Origin: an uncultured Alphaproteobacteria bacterium
GTDB lineage: Bacteria; Pseudomonadota; Alphaproteobacteria; Caulobacterales; Aquidulcibacteraceae
Direction of reading: 5' to 3'
Length of the DNA: 64,000 bases
Assembly (NCBI GenBank): GCA_902826335.1
Contig: CADEEL010000015.1
Span: 1,929-65,928, forward strand
Shown here: positions 8,352 through 16,164 of the stretch, piece after piece
Layout of the letters: every line of letters starts with the position of its first letter
Position numbering within the stretch: the stretch's first letter is position 1
Made by a program: the position numbers and the translations under genes
The notes under the pieces: generated by a model
What the model saw: only the letters and a program-made list of their open reading frames with translations
Told to the model about the DNA's origin: nothing
Database searches by the model: none

Positions 8352-8380
8352 AGAAAATCCAAACTCACCCGAAGCGCGGC
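8352..8380. repeat. 29-bp direct repeat, right copy (hemJ 3' end)
   Basis: This is the partner of 7584-7612. It includes the hemJ stop codon at 8365-8367, so hemJ stays intact while the module sits between the two copies. Confidence 0.88.
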
Positions 8381-8802
8381 TCAAGCACGGCCAGCACTAC
8401 GATGAGGATCGCCAGGATCATCGGCGCCTCGCCGATCATGCGCCAGAACCGCCCATCGCGCACTCGCTCGCCCTTGGCCAGCTTGCGCCCCGCCGCCGCG
8501 AAATAGCCGTGCAGCCCCGCAAGGGCCAGCGCCAGAACGACCTTCAATACCAACCAGAGCGGCGGGGCCGCCGCCCCCACCCGCAGGTGAAAAAGAATGA
8601 GTCCAAGCAGGAACGCGATCAACAGCGATGGCGTCAAGATCAGCACGCGCAGCCGCCGCGACGCCTCGATCATCTTGGCCTCAAGCTCGCCCCCGGCCTG
8701 AGATTCGCACTGATAGGCGTAGAGCCGGGGCAGCATCATCAGCCCCGCCATCCAGGCGATCACGGCGATGATGTGCAGCCCACGGATCAATTCGATATTC
8801 AT
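8365..8802 (-). CDS. hemJ: Protoporphyrinogen IX oxidase HemJ
   Basis: HemJ oxidises protoporphyrinogen IX to protoporphyrin IX in the inner membrane, the step before ferrochelatase. The 145 residues hold four hydrophobic helices. The first has the conserved histidine in GLHIIAVIAWMAGLMMLPRLY, followed by ASRRLRVLILTPSLL and VLKVVLALALAGLHGYF. Its ATG overlaps the hemH stop (ATGA), so it is translationally coupled to hemH. The 3' end is duplicated beyond the HigBA module. Confidence 0.93.
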   Translation of the reverse strand: MNIELIRGLHIIAVIAWMAGLMMLPRLYAYQCESQAGGELEAKMIEASRRLRVLILTPSLLIAFLLGLILFHLRVGAAAPPLWLVLKVVLALALAGLHGYFAAAGRKLAKGERVRDGRFWRMIGEAPMILAILIVVLAVLEPRFG

Positions 8803-9830
8803 GTCGCCTCCATGGCGCACAATTTGAACCCGGCCGGGCAAATCCGCGCGCCGGTCTCCGAGGCGACGCCAATCGGCCGGCCCGCCATCGCGACGATGAT
8901 GTCGCCAAGCGCCGCGATGAAATCCGCGCGTGCGCTCAAGGCCGGCGCGCGAATGTAAAAGGGCAGGGCGCATGCGCGGGCCCGCGCGGCGTAATCCTCG
9001 TCCAGCTCCACCAACGTCTCGATATGCTCGGAAACGAATGAGATCGGCGATACGATGACGCCGCGCCCCTCCGCGCCCGCGCGGTCAATCGCGTCTTCCG
9101 TCGATGGCCCAATCCATCTGAGCGGTCCCACGCGCGACTGATAACAGATTTCATGTGTCCAGCCTTCGGGCAGCAGCCGCGCGACGGCGGAAACGGTCCG
9201 CTCCACCTGCCATTGATAGGGATCGCCGGCGGCGATCGCGCGTTCCGGCAGGCCATGCGCGGAAAACAGCACGCGCGGCGCGCCCGGTTCGCCGCCCGCC
9301 CGCCAGGCATCGAGGATGGCGCCCGCATGCGCGCGCGCAAATCCATCGGACGCTGGCCAGCAGCACACGGCGCGCGCCGGCAACTGGCTCGCCCGCCGCC
9401 ACGCAGCCAGGGACGAAGCGCTCGTCGCCGCCGAAAATTGCGGATAGAGCGGAACGATCAGCGCTTCATTGGCGCCCCACGCCGCCGCCGCGGCCGCTGC
9501 ATCCGCGCTGAACGGGCGCCAGTGGCGCATGGCGATGAAGCACTTCGTCTCCGCGCCCGCGATGCGCCCTCGAAGCGCTGCATCAAGCGCCGCGGCCTGT
9601 CGCTCGGTTTCCGGCAGCAGGGGAGAGCCCCCGCCCATCTTGGCGTAATTGCGCCGCGCCGAAGCCGCGCGGCTCGCCGAAATCAAACCGGCGATCAGCG
9701 CACGCACGGGCTGCGGCGCGCCGATGATGTAGCGGTCATTGAAGAGATTGAAGAGAAACGGCCGAACCGCCGCCGGCCCATCGGGCCCGCCCAGATTGCA
9801 CAATATGATGGCGATGCGCCGCGCGCTCAT
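8799..9830 (-). CDS. hemH: Ferrochelatase
   Basis: HemH inserts ferrous iron into protoporphyrin IX, the last step of protoheme synthesis. The 343 residues start ARRIAIILCNLGGPDGP (the family N-terminus). They include PLYPQFSAATSAS, the catalytic-histidine segment LFSAHGLPERA, CYQSRVGPLRWIGPSTED and the SPISFVSEHIETLVELD motif. It overlaps hemE upstream and hemJ downstream by 4 bp each, forming a three-gene heme operon. Confidence 0.96.
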   Translation of the reverse strand: MSARRIAIILCNLGGPDGPAAVRPFLFNLFNDRYIIGAPQPVRALIAGLISASRAASARRNYAKMGGGSPLLPETERQAAALDAALRGRIAGAETKCFIAMRHWRPFSADAAAAAAAWGANEALIVPLYPQFSAATSASSLAAWRRASQLPARAVCCWPASDGFARAHAGAILDAWRAGGEPGAPRVLFSAHGLPERAIAAGDPYQWQVERTVSAVARLLPEGWTHEICYQSRVGPLRWIGPSTEDAIDRAGAEGRGVIVSPISFVSEHIETLVELDEDYAARARACALPFYIRAPALSARADFIAALGDIIVAMAGRPIGVASETGARICPAGFKLCAMEAT

Positions 9831-10903
9831 AGCCCATCACCATGCACGAGATCGACGAGGCGCTGCACATGGTCGATGCGCGCCTCCGGCGTGATCCCAT
9901 GGCCCAGATTGAAAATGTGCGGGCCCCCCGCGAACTCCTCAAGCACGCGCGCCGCGCCGTCCTCCAGCGCGCGCCCACCCACCACCAGCAATTGCGGATC
10001 GAGATTGCCCTGCAGCGCGATCGGCCGCTTGATCCGTCCACGGAGCGCCTTCGCCGCCGCCGCGGTGGAAAGCCCAAGCCCCGCCACGTCGAGCGCATCG
10101 GCATAGGCCGCGATCTGTTCGCTGGTCGCCGCGCGGGGAAAGCCGATCACCGGTGCTGTTACGCCCAGCGCGCGCAGGCGGATCAGCAAAGCCCGCGTCG
10201 GCGCGAGGATCACGCGCTCGAAGAGGGCGGGCGAAAGCCCTTCTGCCCAGCTTTCGAAAATCTGCAGACAATGCGCGCCCGCCCTAGCTTGCGCGGCCAG
10301 ATGCAGCGCCGTCGTCTCCGCCAACAGCGCCAGCAGCGCATCGACATCGCCCGCCCGCTCATAGGCCGCGCGCCGCGCCCGATCCTTCTCGCCGCCTTCG
10401 CCCTGCAGCATGTAGGTGGCGACGGTCCAGGGCCCGCCGGCGAATCCGATCAGCGTCACATCGTCCGCGAGCGCCGCGCCAACTCGCTCAACGGCCTCAT
10501 GAACCGGAGCGAGACGCTGGACCGCGCGATGGGGCTCATCGAACCGCCAGTCGGGCGCATCAATCAATGGATCGAGTCGCGGCCCTTCGCCATCGACAAA
10601 CCGAACACTGCGCCCCAGCGCATCGGGAATGGTGAGAATGTCAGAAAACAAAATCGCCGCATCGAGCTTGAACCGCTGGAGCGGTTGCAGGCTCGCTTCG
10701 CATGCCAGCGCCGGCGCATAGCAAAAGTCCAAGAACGTTTTGGCGCGCGCCCGCAGCGCCCGATATTCCGGCAGATATCGCCCCGCCTGGCGCATGATCC
10801 AGATCGGCGGCCGCGCCAGCGTCTCACCCGCCAGAACGCGCATCATCGGTTTGCCCCCAAGCCCCGGGCGCCTTCCTTCTACTTCTTTCTGATCTGGATT
10901 CAT
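9827..10903 (-). CDS. hemE: Uroporphyrinogen decarboxylase
   Basis: HemE decarboxylates the four acetates of uroporphyrinogen III to give coproporphyrinogen III. The signature PPIWIMRQAGRYLPEYR and the active-site segments FSDILTIPDALG, GFAGGPWTVATYMLQG, FESWAEGL and ALQGNLDPQLL are all present. The listed start gives 358 residues. The tandem ATGs at 10846/10843 (MMRVLAGE) agree better with the usual N-terminus, so the true start may be 19-20 codons later. It forms the left border of the candidate origin. Confidence 0.95.
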   Translation of the reverse strand: MNPDQKEVEGRRPGLGGKPMMRVLAGETLARPPIWIMRQAGRYLPEYRALRARAKTFLDFCYAPALACEASLQPLQRFKLDAAILFSDILTIPDALGRSVRFVDGEGPRLDPLIDAPDWRFDEPHRAVQRLAPVHEAVERVGAALADDVTLIGFAGGPWTVATYMLQGEGGEKDRARRAAYERAGDVDALLALLAETTALHLAAQARAGAHCLQIFESWAEGLSPALFERVILAPTRALLIRLRALGVTAPVIGFPRAATSEQIAAYADALDVAGLGLSTAAAAKALRGRIKRPIALQGNLDPQLLVVGGRALEDGAARVLEEFAGGPHIFNLGHGITPEARIDHVQRLVDLVHGDGL

Positions 10904-11192
10904 GAAGGAGGGGGACTCTTATAGTAGGGGCGTGATCAAACGGGATGGCCGCGAAATCCACAATCGCTTCACAGCTTGTAAGACTCCGCCGCACCGCGCG
11001 CGGCCTTTCCTACCCGGCCCGCGCCGCCTTCGTCCAATGTGTCCGATTCGCGCACGCCGCCGGCCGACCCTGTGGACGGAAGTTTGGTAAACGCCGGAGA
11101 AACCATGTCATCGCCCCATGGTTTGGCGCCCCGCCGCGCTGGACACGCGCGCGCCGCTCGTTCTTAAACAGCTTGTCCACACAAGGGCCCCC
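10904..11192. other. Candidate chromosomal replication origin (oriC)
   Basis: This 289-bp gene-free interval lies between hemE and the divergent DUF299 gene, the same gene pair that brackets the Caulobacter origin. Three DnaA-box-like sites are visible. TTGTCCACA at 11173-11181 matches 8 of 9 bases of TTATCCACA, AAATCCACA at 10954-10962 matches 7 of 9, and a weaker minus-strand CCGTCCACA lies at 11071-11079. No TTAA-N7-TTAA CtrA site and no obvious AT-rich unwinding element were found. Confidence 0.65.
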
Positions 11193-12062
11193 ATGGCCGA
11201 ACCATCCTTGCCAACGCCCACGCCTGGCGCCGCCGTAAAGCCCGGCGTCTATTTCAACGTCCATCTTGTCTCCGATTCGACAGGGGAGACCTTGACCGGG
11301 GTCCTGCGCGCCACCTGCGCCCAGTTCGACAACATCATCCCCATCGAACACACCAATTTCCTGGTCCGCTCCCCGCGCCAGCTGGAGCGTGTGCTGAAAG
11401 ACATCGAGGCCGCCCCGGGCCTTGTTCTGTTCACGCTCTCCGCCATCGCCCAGCGCGAGCGGCTGGAGAATTTTTGCGCGGCGAAGACCATCCCTTGTGT
11501 CGCCGTGCTCGATTCGGCCCTCGATCTCTTCTCCCGCTATCTCGGGCTGGAGCTCAATCACCGCGTCGGCGCCGGGCGGGTGCTCAACGCCGATTATTAT
11601 CGCCGCATCGATGCGCTCAATTATGCCATGGGTCATGACGATGGCCAGCACGTGGTCGAACTCGCCCACGCCGATGTGATTCTGGTCGGCGTGTCGCGCA
11701 CCTCGAAAACGCCCACCTGCGTCTACCTCGCCAATCGCGGCGTTAAGGCGGCCAATGTGCCCATCGTGCCGAACGTGCCCCTGCCGCCGGAAGTGTTCGC
11801 GCTCGACGCGCCGCTCATCGTGGGGCTAACCGTGTCGTCCGATCGCTTGCTCTCGATCCGGCGCAATCGCCTCGCGGCCATGAAGGAAAGCCGCGAAACC
11901 GCTTATGTGGATGAGGATTCCGTCCGTGCCGAGATCATTCACGCCCAGAAGACGTTTGAACGTCAAGGCTGGCCGGTGATCGATGTCTCGCGCCGCTCGG
12001 TGGAGGAGACCGCCGCCGCCATCCTCAATCTCTTGGCGGAAAAGCGGGTCGCGACCGAATGA
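11193..12062 (+). CDS. DUF299 pyruvate,phosphate dikinase regulatory protein
   Basis: These bifunctional kinase/pyrophosphorylases switch pyruvate,phosphate dikinase or PEP synthase off and on by phosphorylating and dephosphorylating a threonine. The 289-residue product opens with FNVHLVSDSTGETLTGVLRA and carries the P-loop GVSRTSKTPT at 166-175, followed by LANRGVKAANVP. The ATG at 11193 gives the family N-terminus. The next gene, maf, overlaps it by 4 bp. Its position next to hemE matches the gene called RP001 at the Caulobacter and Rickettsia origins. Confidence 0.94.
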   Translation: MAEPSLPTPTPGAAVKPGVYFNVHLVSDSTGETLTGVLRATCAQFDNIIPIEHTNFLVRSPRQLERVLKDIEAAPGLVLFTLSAIAQRERLENFCAAKTIPCVAVLDSALDLFSRYLGLELNHRVGAGRVLNADYYRRIDALNYAMGHDDGQHVVELAHADVILVGVSRTSKTPTCVYLANRGVKAANVPIVPNVPLPPEVFALDAPLIVGLTVSSDRLLSIRRNRLAAMKESRETAYVDEDSVRAEIIHAQKTFERQGWPVIDVSRRSVEETAAAILNLLAEKRVATE

Positions 12063-12652
12063 GCGTGCTGATTCTCGCGTCCGCCAGCGCCACGCGCGCG
12101 CGCCTGCTGCGCGCCGCCGGGCTCGACATTGACATCGATCCACCCCGCCTGGACGAGGAAGGCGCCAAGATGAGCCTCCGCGCCGAGGGGTTGAAGCCGC
12201 GCGATCAGGCCGATGCGCTGGCGGAACTCAAGGCGCTCTCCATCTCGCGCCGCCGCTCGGGCCTCGTCCTCGGCGCCGATCAGATGCTCGCCCTTGGTGA
12301 CGAAACCTTCGATAAGCCGCGCACGCGGGCGGAGGCGCAAGTTCAATTGCACGCCCTGCGTGGGCGCACCCACATCTTGATGACGGCCGCCGTCATCGCG
12401 CGCGATGGCGCACCCATCTGGCGCCATGTCGAAACGCCAAAGCTCCGTATGCGGAAGTGTTCCGATGAATTCCTGGAGGGCTATCTTGATCGCCTGGGCG
12501 AGGGCGCGCTGGCAAGCGTCGGCGCCTATCAGCTCGAAGGCCTCGGCGCGCAGCTCTTTGACGCGGTCGAGGGCGACTATTTCTCGGTGCTCGGCTTGCC
12601 GCTTCTGCCGCTCCTGGCCTTTTTGCGCGAACACGGCGCGGTGCGAACATGA
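12059..12652 (+). CDS. maf: Maf family nucleotide pyrophosphatase
   Basis: The 197-residue product begins LILASASATRARLLRAAG, the Maf signature, and has the VLGADQ core with the catalytic aspartate, then DKPRTRAEA and a C-terminal GAYQLEGLGAQLFDAVEGDYFSVLGLPL. Maf proteins hydrolyse non-canonical or modified nucleoside triphosphates to monophosphates. It overlaps the neighbours on both sides by ATGA. Confidence 0.94.
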   Translation: MSVLILASASATRARLLRAAGLDIDIDPPRLDEEGAKMSLRAEGLKPRDQADALAELKALSISRRRSGLVLGADQMLALGDETFDKPRTRAEAQVQLHALRGRTHILMTAAVIARDGAPIWRHVETPKLRMRKCSDEFLEGYLDRLGEGALASVGAYQLEGLGAQLFDAVEGDYFSVLGLPLLPLLAFLREHGAVRT

Positions 12653-13479
12653 TCATCACCGCGCGCACCGCCCTCTATGCCGTGCTGGGCGATCCCGTCT
12701 CCCATTCGCGCTCGCCGGCTCTGCACAATGCCTGGCTCAATGCCGCCGGCCGGGACGCGATCTACTTCGCCCTGCCCATCGCCGAAGCCGGGGCGGACGC
12801 CGCCTTCGCCGCTTTGTCCGCCTACGGATTGAAGGGCGCCAACGTCACCGTGCCGCATAAGGCGCGCGCCGCCCGCGTCGCGATGCGCCGGGACGCTGGC
12901 GTCGAGGCCCTCGCCGCCGCCAACGTGCTCACATGGGAAGAGGGGGGTCTTTCCGCTTACAACACAGACGCGCCCGGTCTTCTCGCGGCCCTCGATGAAG
13001 GCGCGCCCGGCTGGCGGGGAGGGGCGCGCAGCGCCTTGGTTCTTGGCGCGGGGGGCGCGGGGCGCGCCGCCGCCTGGGCCCTGGCCGGCGCCGGGCTCGC
13101 CGTCACCATCGCCAACCGCACCTTGGAGCGCGCCGAGGCCGCCGCAGCCCTTGCGCCCGGCATGCGCGCAACGCCCTGGGCGCGCCTCGAAGCGGCGTTC
13201 GCCGCCGCCGACCTTATCGTCAACACCACAACGCTTGGCATGGCCGGCGCGCCGGATTTTGACTGGCCGCTTGCGGCGGCGCCTGCGCACGCCATTGTCA
13301 TGGACGCTGTCTATACGCCGCGTGAAACGGCGCTGCTGCGCGCCGCGCGCGCGCGCGGCCTTGTCGCAGTGGATGGAGTGGGCATGCTGCTGCACCAGGC
13401 GGCGTTGAGCTACGAAATCTGGTTTGGCGAACGGCCCGATCTCGCCCTCGGCCGCGCCGCCTTGGAGCGCGGCGTTTGA
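12649..13479 (+). CDS. aroE: Shikimate dehydrogenase
   Basis: AroE reduces 3-dehydroshikimate with NADPH in the aromatic amino acid pathway. The 276 residues show the substrate site [16 protein letters not shown], the catalytic lysine in GANVTVPHK, the NADP loop [19 protein letters not shown] and IANRT, and the closing [18 protein letters not shown]. The start overlaps maf (ATGA) and the stop overlaps the TTG start of coaE (TTGA). Confidence 0.96.
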   Translation: MIITARTALYAVLGDPVSHSRSPALHNAWLNAAGRDAIYFALPIAEAGADAAFAALSAYGLKGANVTVPHKARAARVAMRRDAGVEALAAANVLTWEEGGLSAYNTDAPGLLAALDEGAPGWRGGARSALVLGAGGAGRAAAWALAGAGLAVTIANRTLERAEAAAALAPGMRATPWARLEAAFAAADLIVNTTTLGMAGAPDFDWPLAAAPAHAIVMDAVYTPRETALLRAARARGLVAVDGVGMLLHQAALSYEIWFGERPDLALGRAALERGV

Positions 13480-14069
13480 TCTTGCTCGGCCTCACCGGCT
13501 CAATCGGCATGGGCAAGAGCGCCACCGCGCGCATGTTCGCCGCGGCCGGCGTGCCGGTGTACGATGCCGATGCGGCCGTGCACGCGCTCTATGAGCCCGG
13601 CGGCGCGGCGGTCGCGCCCATCGCCGAGGCGTTTCCCAGCGCGGTCAAGGATGGCGCGGTGGATCGCGCCGCGCTCTCGGGCCTTGTGCTCAACGATCCC
13701 GAAGCCATGAAAGGCCTCGAAGCGATCGTCCATCCGCTCGTGCGCGCCGCGCAATTGGAATTCCTGGAAAGGCACCGCGCCGCCGGCGCCCCATTGGTTG
13801 TGCTCGATATTCCGCTTCTGTTCGAAAGCGGCGCCGATCGTCACCTCGATGCGGTCGCCGTCGTCACTGCGCCCCCCGATGTACAGCGCGCCCGCGTGCG
13901 CGCCCGCCCGGGCATGAGCGATGAAAAGCTGGACGCCATCCTCGCGCGCCAGATGCCGGATGAGGAAAAACGCCGCCGCGCCGATTTCGTCGTCAATACC
14001 GGGCTCGGCTTTGAGGAGGCGCGCGCCCAGGTCGCCGCGATTCTGGACGCGCTGCGCGAACCGGCATAG
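13476..14069 (+). CDS. coaE: Dephospho-CoA kinase
   Basis: CoaE phosphorylates dephospho-CoA in the last step of coenzyme A synthesis. The 197 residues contain [17 protein letters not shown] (P-loop), [16 protein letters not shown], the lid [10 protein letters not shown] and [20 protein letters not shown]. The start codon is TTG, overlapping the aroE stop, which points to translational coupling. Confidence 0.96.
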   Translation: MILLGLTGSIGMGKSATARMFAAAGVPVYDADAAVHALYEPGGAAVAPIAEAFPSAVKDGAVDRAALSGLVLNDPEAMKGLEAIVHPLVRAAQLEFLERHRAAGAPLVVLDIPLLFESGADRHLDAVAVVTAPPDVQRARVRARPGMSDEKLDAILARQMPDEEKRRRADFVVNTGLGFEEARAQVAAILDALREPA

Positions 14070-14070
14070 A

Positions 14071-14118
14071 GGCCGCTTTCAGGAAAAGTGGGACCCGGTT
14101 TTCCGTCCGAAAGCGGCC
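14071..14118. repeat. GTGGxxCCGG-core hairpin repeat, family B, copy 1
   Basis: Perfect 10-bp arms GGCCGCTTTC / GAAAGCGGCC enclose an inner stem GGAAAA / TTTTCC around GTGGGACCCGG. It lies between coaE and dnaQ and could affect read-through or mRNA stability. Confidence 0.9.
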
Positions 14119-14134
14119 CAACAAAGGCATTCAA

Positions 14135-14863
14135 TTGCGCGAAATCGTTCTCGACACCGAAACCACCGGCCGCGATCCTCAAACGGGGGATCGCATCGTC
14201 GAGCTCGCCTGCGTCGAATTAATCGATCTTGTGCCGACCGGGCGCCATTTCCACCGCTACCTCAATCCCGAGCGCGACGTGCCGGAGGAGGTGGTGCGCA
14301 TTCACGGCCTCACCGGCGCCTTTCTCGCCGATAAGCCGCTCTTTTCCGCGATCCTGGAGGAGCTTCTCGATTTCCTCGCCGATGCGCCGCTCGTGGCCCA
14401 CAACGCCGAGTTCGATCGCGGCTTCATCAACGCGGAGCTTCTGCGCTGCGGCGCGCTTGCTCTGCCTACGGATCGATTTGTAGATACCCTCGCCATCGCC
14501 CGCGCCAAGTTTCGCGGCGCGGCCAATTCGCTCGATGCGCTGGCCCGCCGCTTCATGCTGGAGCGGGACGGCTTCGATCTTTCGACGCGCAAGGGGCCGG
14601 GCGGCCATGGCGCGCTGATCGATTCAAAGATGCTCGCGCGCATCTATCTTGAGCTGCGCGGCGGGCGCGAACAGGCGCTGGTGTTTGAGGAAGCGCGGGA
14701 GATTGCCTCTGATGCGCCGCGCGCCGCGCCGGTTTTTGTGGCGCGCCCCGCGCGTCCCAAGCCCTTGGCGCCGCTCCTCACGCCGGAAGAGGAAGCCGCC
14801 CATGCCGCCTTGGTCGCAGATCTTGGCCCGGGCGCGCTCTGGCTGCGCACCGCCCCAATTTAA
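14135..14863 (+). CDS. dnaQ: DNA polymerase III epsilon subunit (3'-5' exonuclease)
   Basis: This is the proofreading subunit of the replicative polymerase. The 242 residues have the DEDDh exonuclease motifs: ExoI VLDTETTG, ExoII VAHNAEFDRGF, and ExoIII with the histidine in GGHGALIDSKML. A low-complexity C-terminal region ends TPEEEAAHAALVADLG; tails of this kind contact the alpha subunit in E. coli. The start codon is TTG. The stop overlaps the stop of convergent secB. Confidence 0.95.
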   Translation: MREIVLDTETTGRDPQTGDRIVELACVELIDLVPTGRHFHRYLNPERDVPEEVVRIHGLTGAFLADKPLFSAILEELLDFLADAPLVAHNAEFDRGFINAELLRCGALALPTDRFVDTLAIARAKFRGAANSLDALARRFMLERDGFDLSTRKGPGGHGALIDSKMLARIYLELRGGREQALVFEEAREIASDAPRAAPVFVARPARPKPLAPLLTPEEEAAHAALVADLGPGALWLRTAPI

Positions 14864-15336
14864 CCTCCGCCGCCTTCGCGCGCCTTGAGCTCGGCGTAAT
14901 AGAGCGGCGTGAAATCGATCGGATTAACCAGCAGCGGCGGATACCCGCCCTCCCGCGTGATCTCGGCCAGCAGATGCCGCGCGAACGGGAAGAGCAGGCG
15001 TGGACATTCGATCCAGAGCAGCGGCTCCATCTCCTCGGGCCGCACATTCATCATCTGGAAGAGGCCCGAATAGACAAGATCGACCAGAAACAGGGGCTCC
15101 TCGCCGCGCTTGGCGTCAACCTTGATGCGCAGATCCACCTCGAACGCATCGCCTTCCACGCCCACCGGGCGGGATTTCACCTCCACGCCCATATCGATCA
15201 GCGGCTGGGTTTCCGAGGCGCGCGCGGCCGCCGCCGCCATCGGATTTTCAAACGAAAAATCCTTCACATATTGCGCCAGCACCCGCATTTGCGGGCCTTC
15301 GCCGGCGCCGCCATCTTGGGCAGGCGTTGTGGTCAT
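14860..15336 (-). CDS. secB: Protein-export chaperone SecB
   Basis: SecB is a cytoplasmic tetrameric chaperone that keeps preproteins unfolded for SecA. The 158 residues show QYVKDFSFENP near the start, then EVDLRIKVDA, LFLVDLVYSGLFQM, and CPRLLFPFARHLLAEITREGGYPPLLVNPIDFTPLY, the conserved family core. The location beside dnaQ matches Caulobacter. It is divergent from the Tim44-like gene. Confidence 0.97.
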   Translation of the reverse strand: MTTTPAQDGGAGEGPQMRVLAQYVKDFSFENPMAAAAARASETQPLIDMGVEVKSRPVGVEGDAFEVDLRIKVDAKRGEEPLFLVDLVYSGLFQMMNVRPEEMEPLLWIECPRLLFPFARHLLAEITREGGYPPLLVNPIDFTPLYYAELKAREGGGG

Positions 15337-15473
15337 GAAATGGGGCTCCGAAGGGGGAGGGGCGGGTCTAGCTCACGCACCGGCGCCCGGCAACGACCCG
15401 CGCGCGTAACGAAGTCTGGCGCCGCGCATTCTGGCGCATTATGTGCTAGAGCCGTTTCGCGCCCAGCGCGCCC

Positions 15474-15521
15474 GAGACCTTGCCAGAGACCTTAGCCGAG
15501 ACCTTACCAGAGTCCTTAAGA
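15474..15521 (+). repeat. Four tandem 12-bp repeats upstream of the Tim44-like gene
   Basis: Units GAGACCTTGCCA, GAGACCTTAGCC, GAGACCTTACCA and GAGTCCTTAAGA follow each other without gaps in the secB/timA intergenic region. They end 19 bp before the GTG start of the next gene. They could be a regulator binding array or simple slippage expansion. Confidence 0.85.
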
Positions 15522-15540
15522 CCCCCGAAAAGAGGATCGC

Positions 15541-16155
15541 GTGGATACACAATTGATCGAGTTTCTGGTCCTGGCCGTCGCCGCGGGCGTCGTGCTGGCG
15601 AAACTCTACAGCGTGCTGGGCCGCCGCACAGGCGCCGAACCGCCGCCCCAGCCGCGGCCCCAGCCGGCCGCGCAGGCCCCGCAGGGCGATGTGCCCCGTG
15701 ACGCCGGCATCGAGCGCGCGCCGGCCTCCGCCGCGCTTGCGGGCGCCGCGCCCGGCGGCCTTGCCGATCTTGTCCGCGCCGATCCGAGCTTCGATCCCAC
15801 GCATTTTCTGTCCGGTGCGCGCGCGGCCTATGAAATGATCGTCACCGCCTTCGCCGCCGGCGATCGCGATGGCCTGCGCCCCTTGCTGACGCCGCGTGTG
15901 CACGAAGCCTACGCCAAGGCCATCGATGAGCGCGCCGCGCGCGGCGAAAAGGGGGCTGAGCTTGTGCGCCTCAAATCCGCCGAGCTGCTCGATGCGTCGG
16001 TCGAGGGCGAGGCCGCCCGCGTCGCCGTGCGCTTCGAGGCCGAATTGGCCGAGGGCGCCCATGGCCTGCGCGACACCCAGGAGAAATGGACGTTCGAGCG
16101 CAATCTCCGCTCGCCCGATCCGAATTGGAAACTGGCCCGCGTCGTCGCGGCCTGA
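15541..16155 (+). CDS. Tim44-like domain protein (TimA type)
   Basis: The 204-residue protein has an N-terminal membrane anchor (residues 4-24, IEFLVLAVAAGVVLAKLYSVLG), a Pro/Ala-rich linker, and a C-terminal Tim44/NTF2-like domain (PSFDPTHFLSGARAAYEMIVTAFAAGD through EKWTFERNL). Alphaproteobacterial TimA-like proteins are inner-membrane proteins related to mitochondrial Tim44. The GTG start is preceded by AGAGGA. Its place next to secB is the usual alphaproteobacterial context. Confidence 0.9.
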   Translation: MDTQLIEFLVLAVAAGVVLAKLYSVLGRRTGAEPPPQPRPQPAAQAPQGDVPRDAGIERAPASAALAGAAPGGLADLVRADPSFDPTHFLSGARAAYEMIVTAFAAGDRDGLRPLLTPRVHEAYAKAIDERAARGEKGAELVRLKSAELLDASVEGEAARVAVRFEAELAEGAHGLRDTQEKWTFERNLRSPDPNWKLARVVAA

Positions 16156-16164
16156 TCGCGACCG

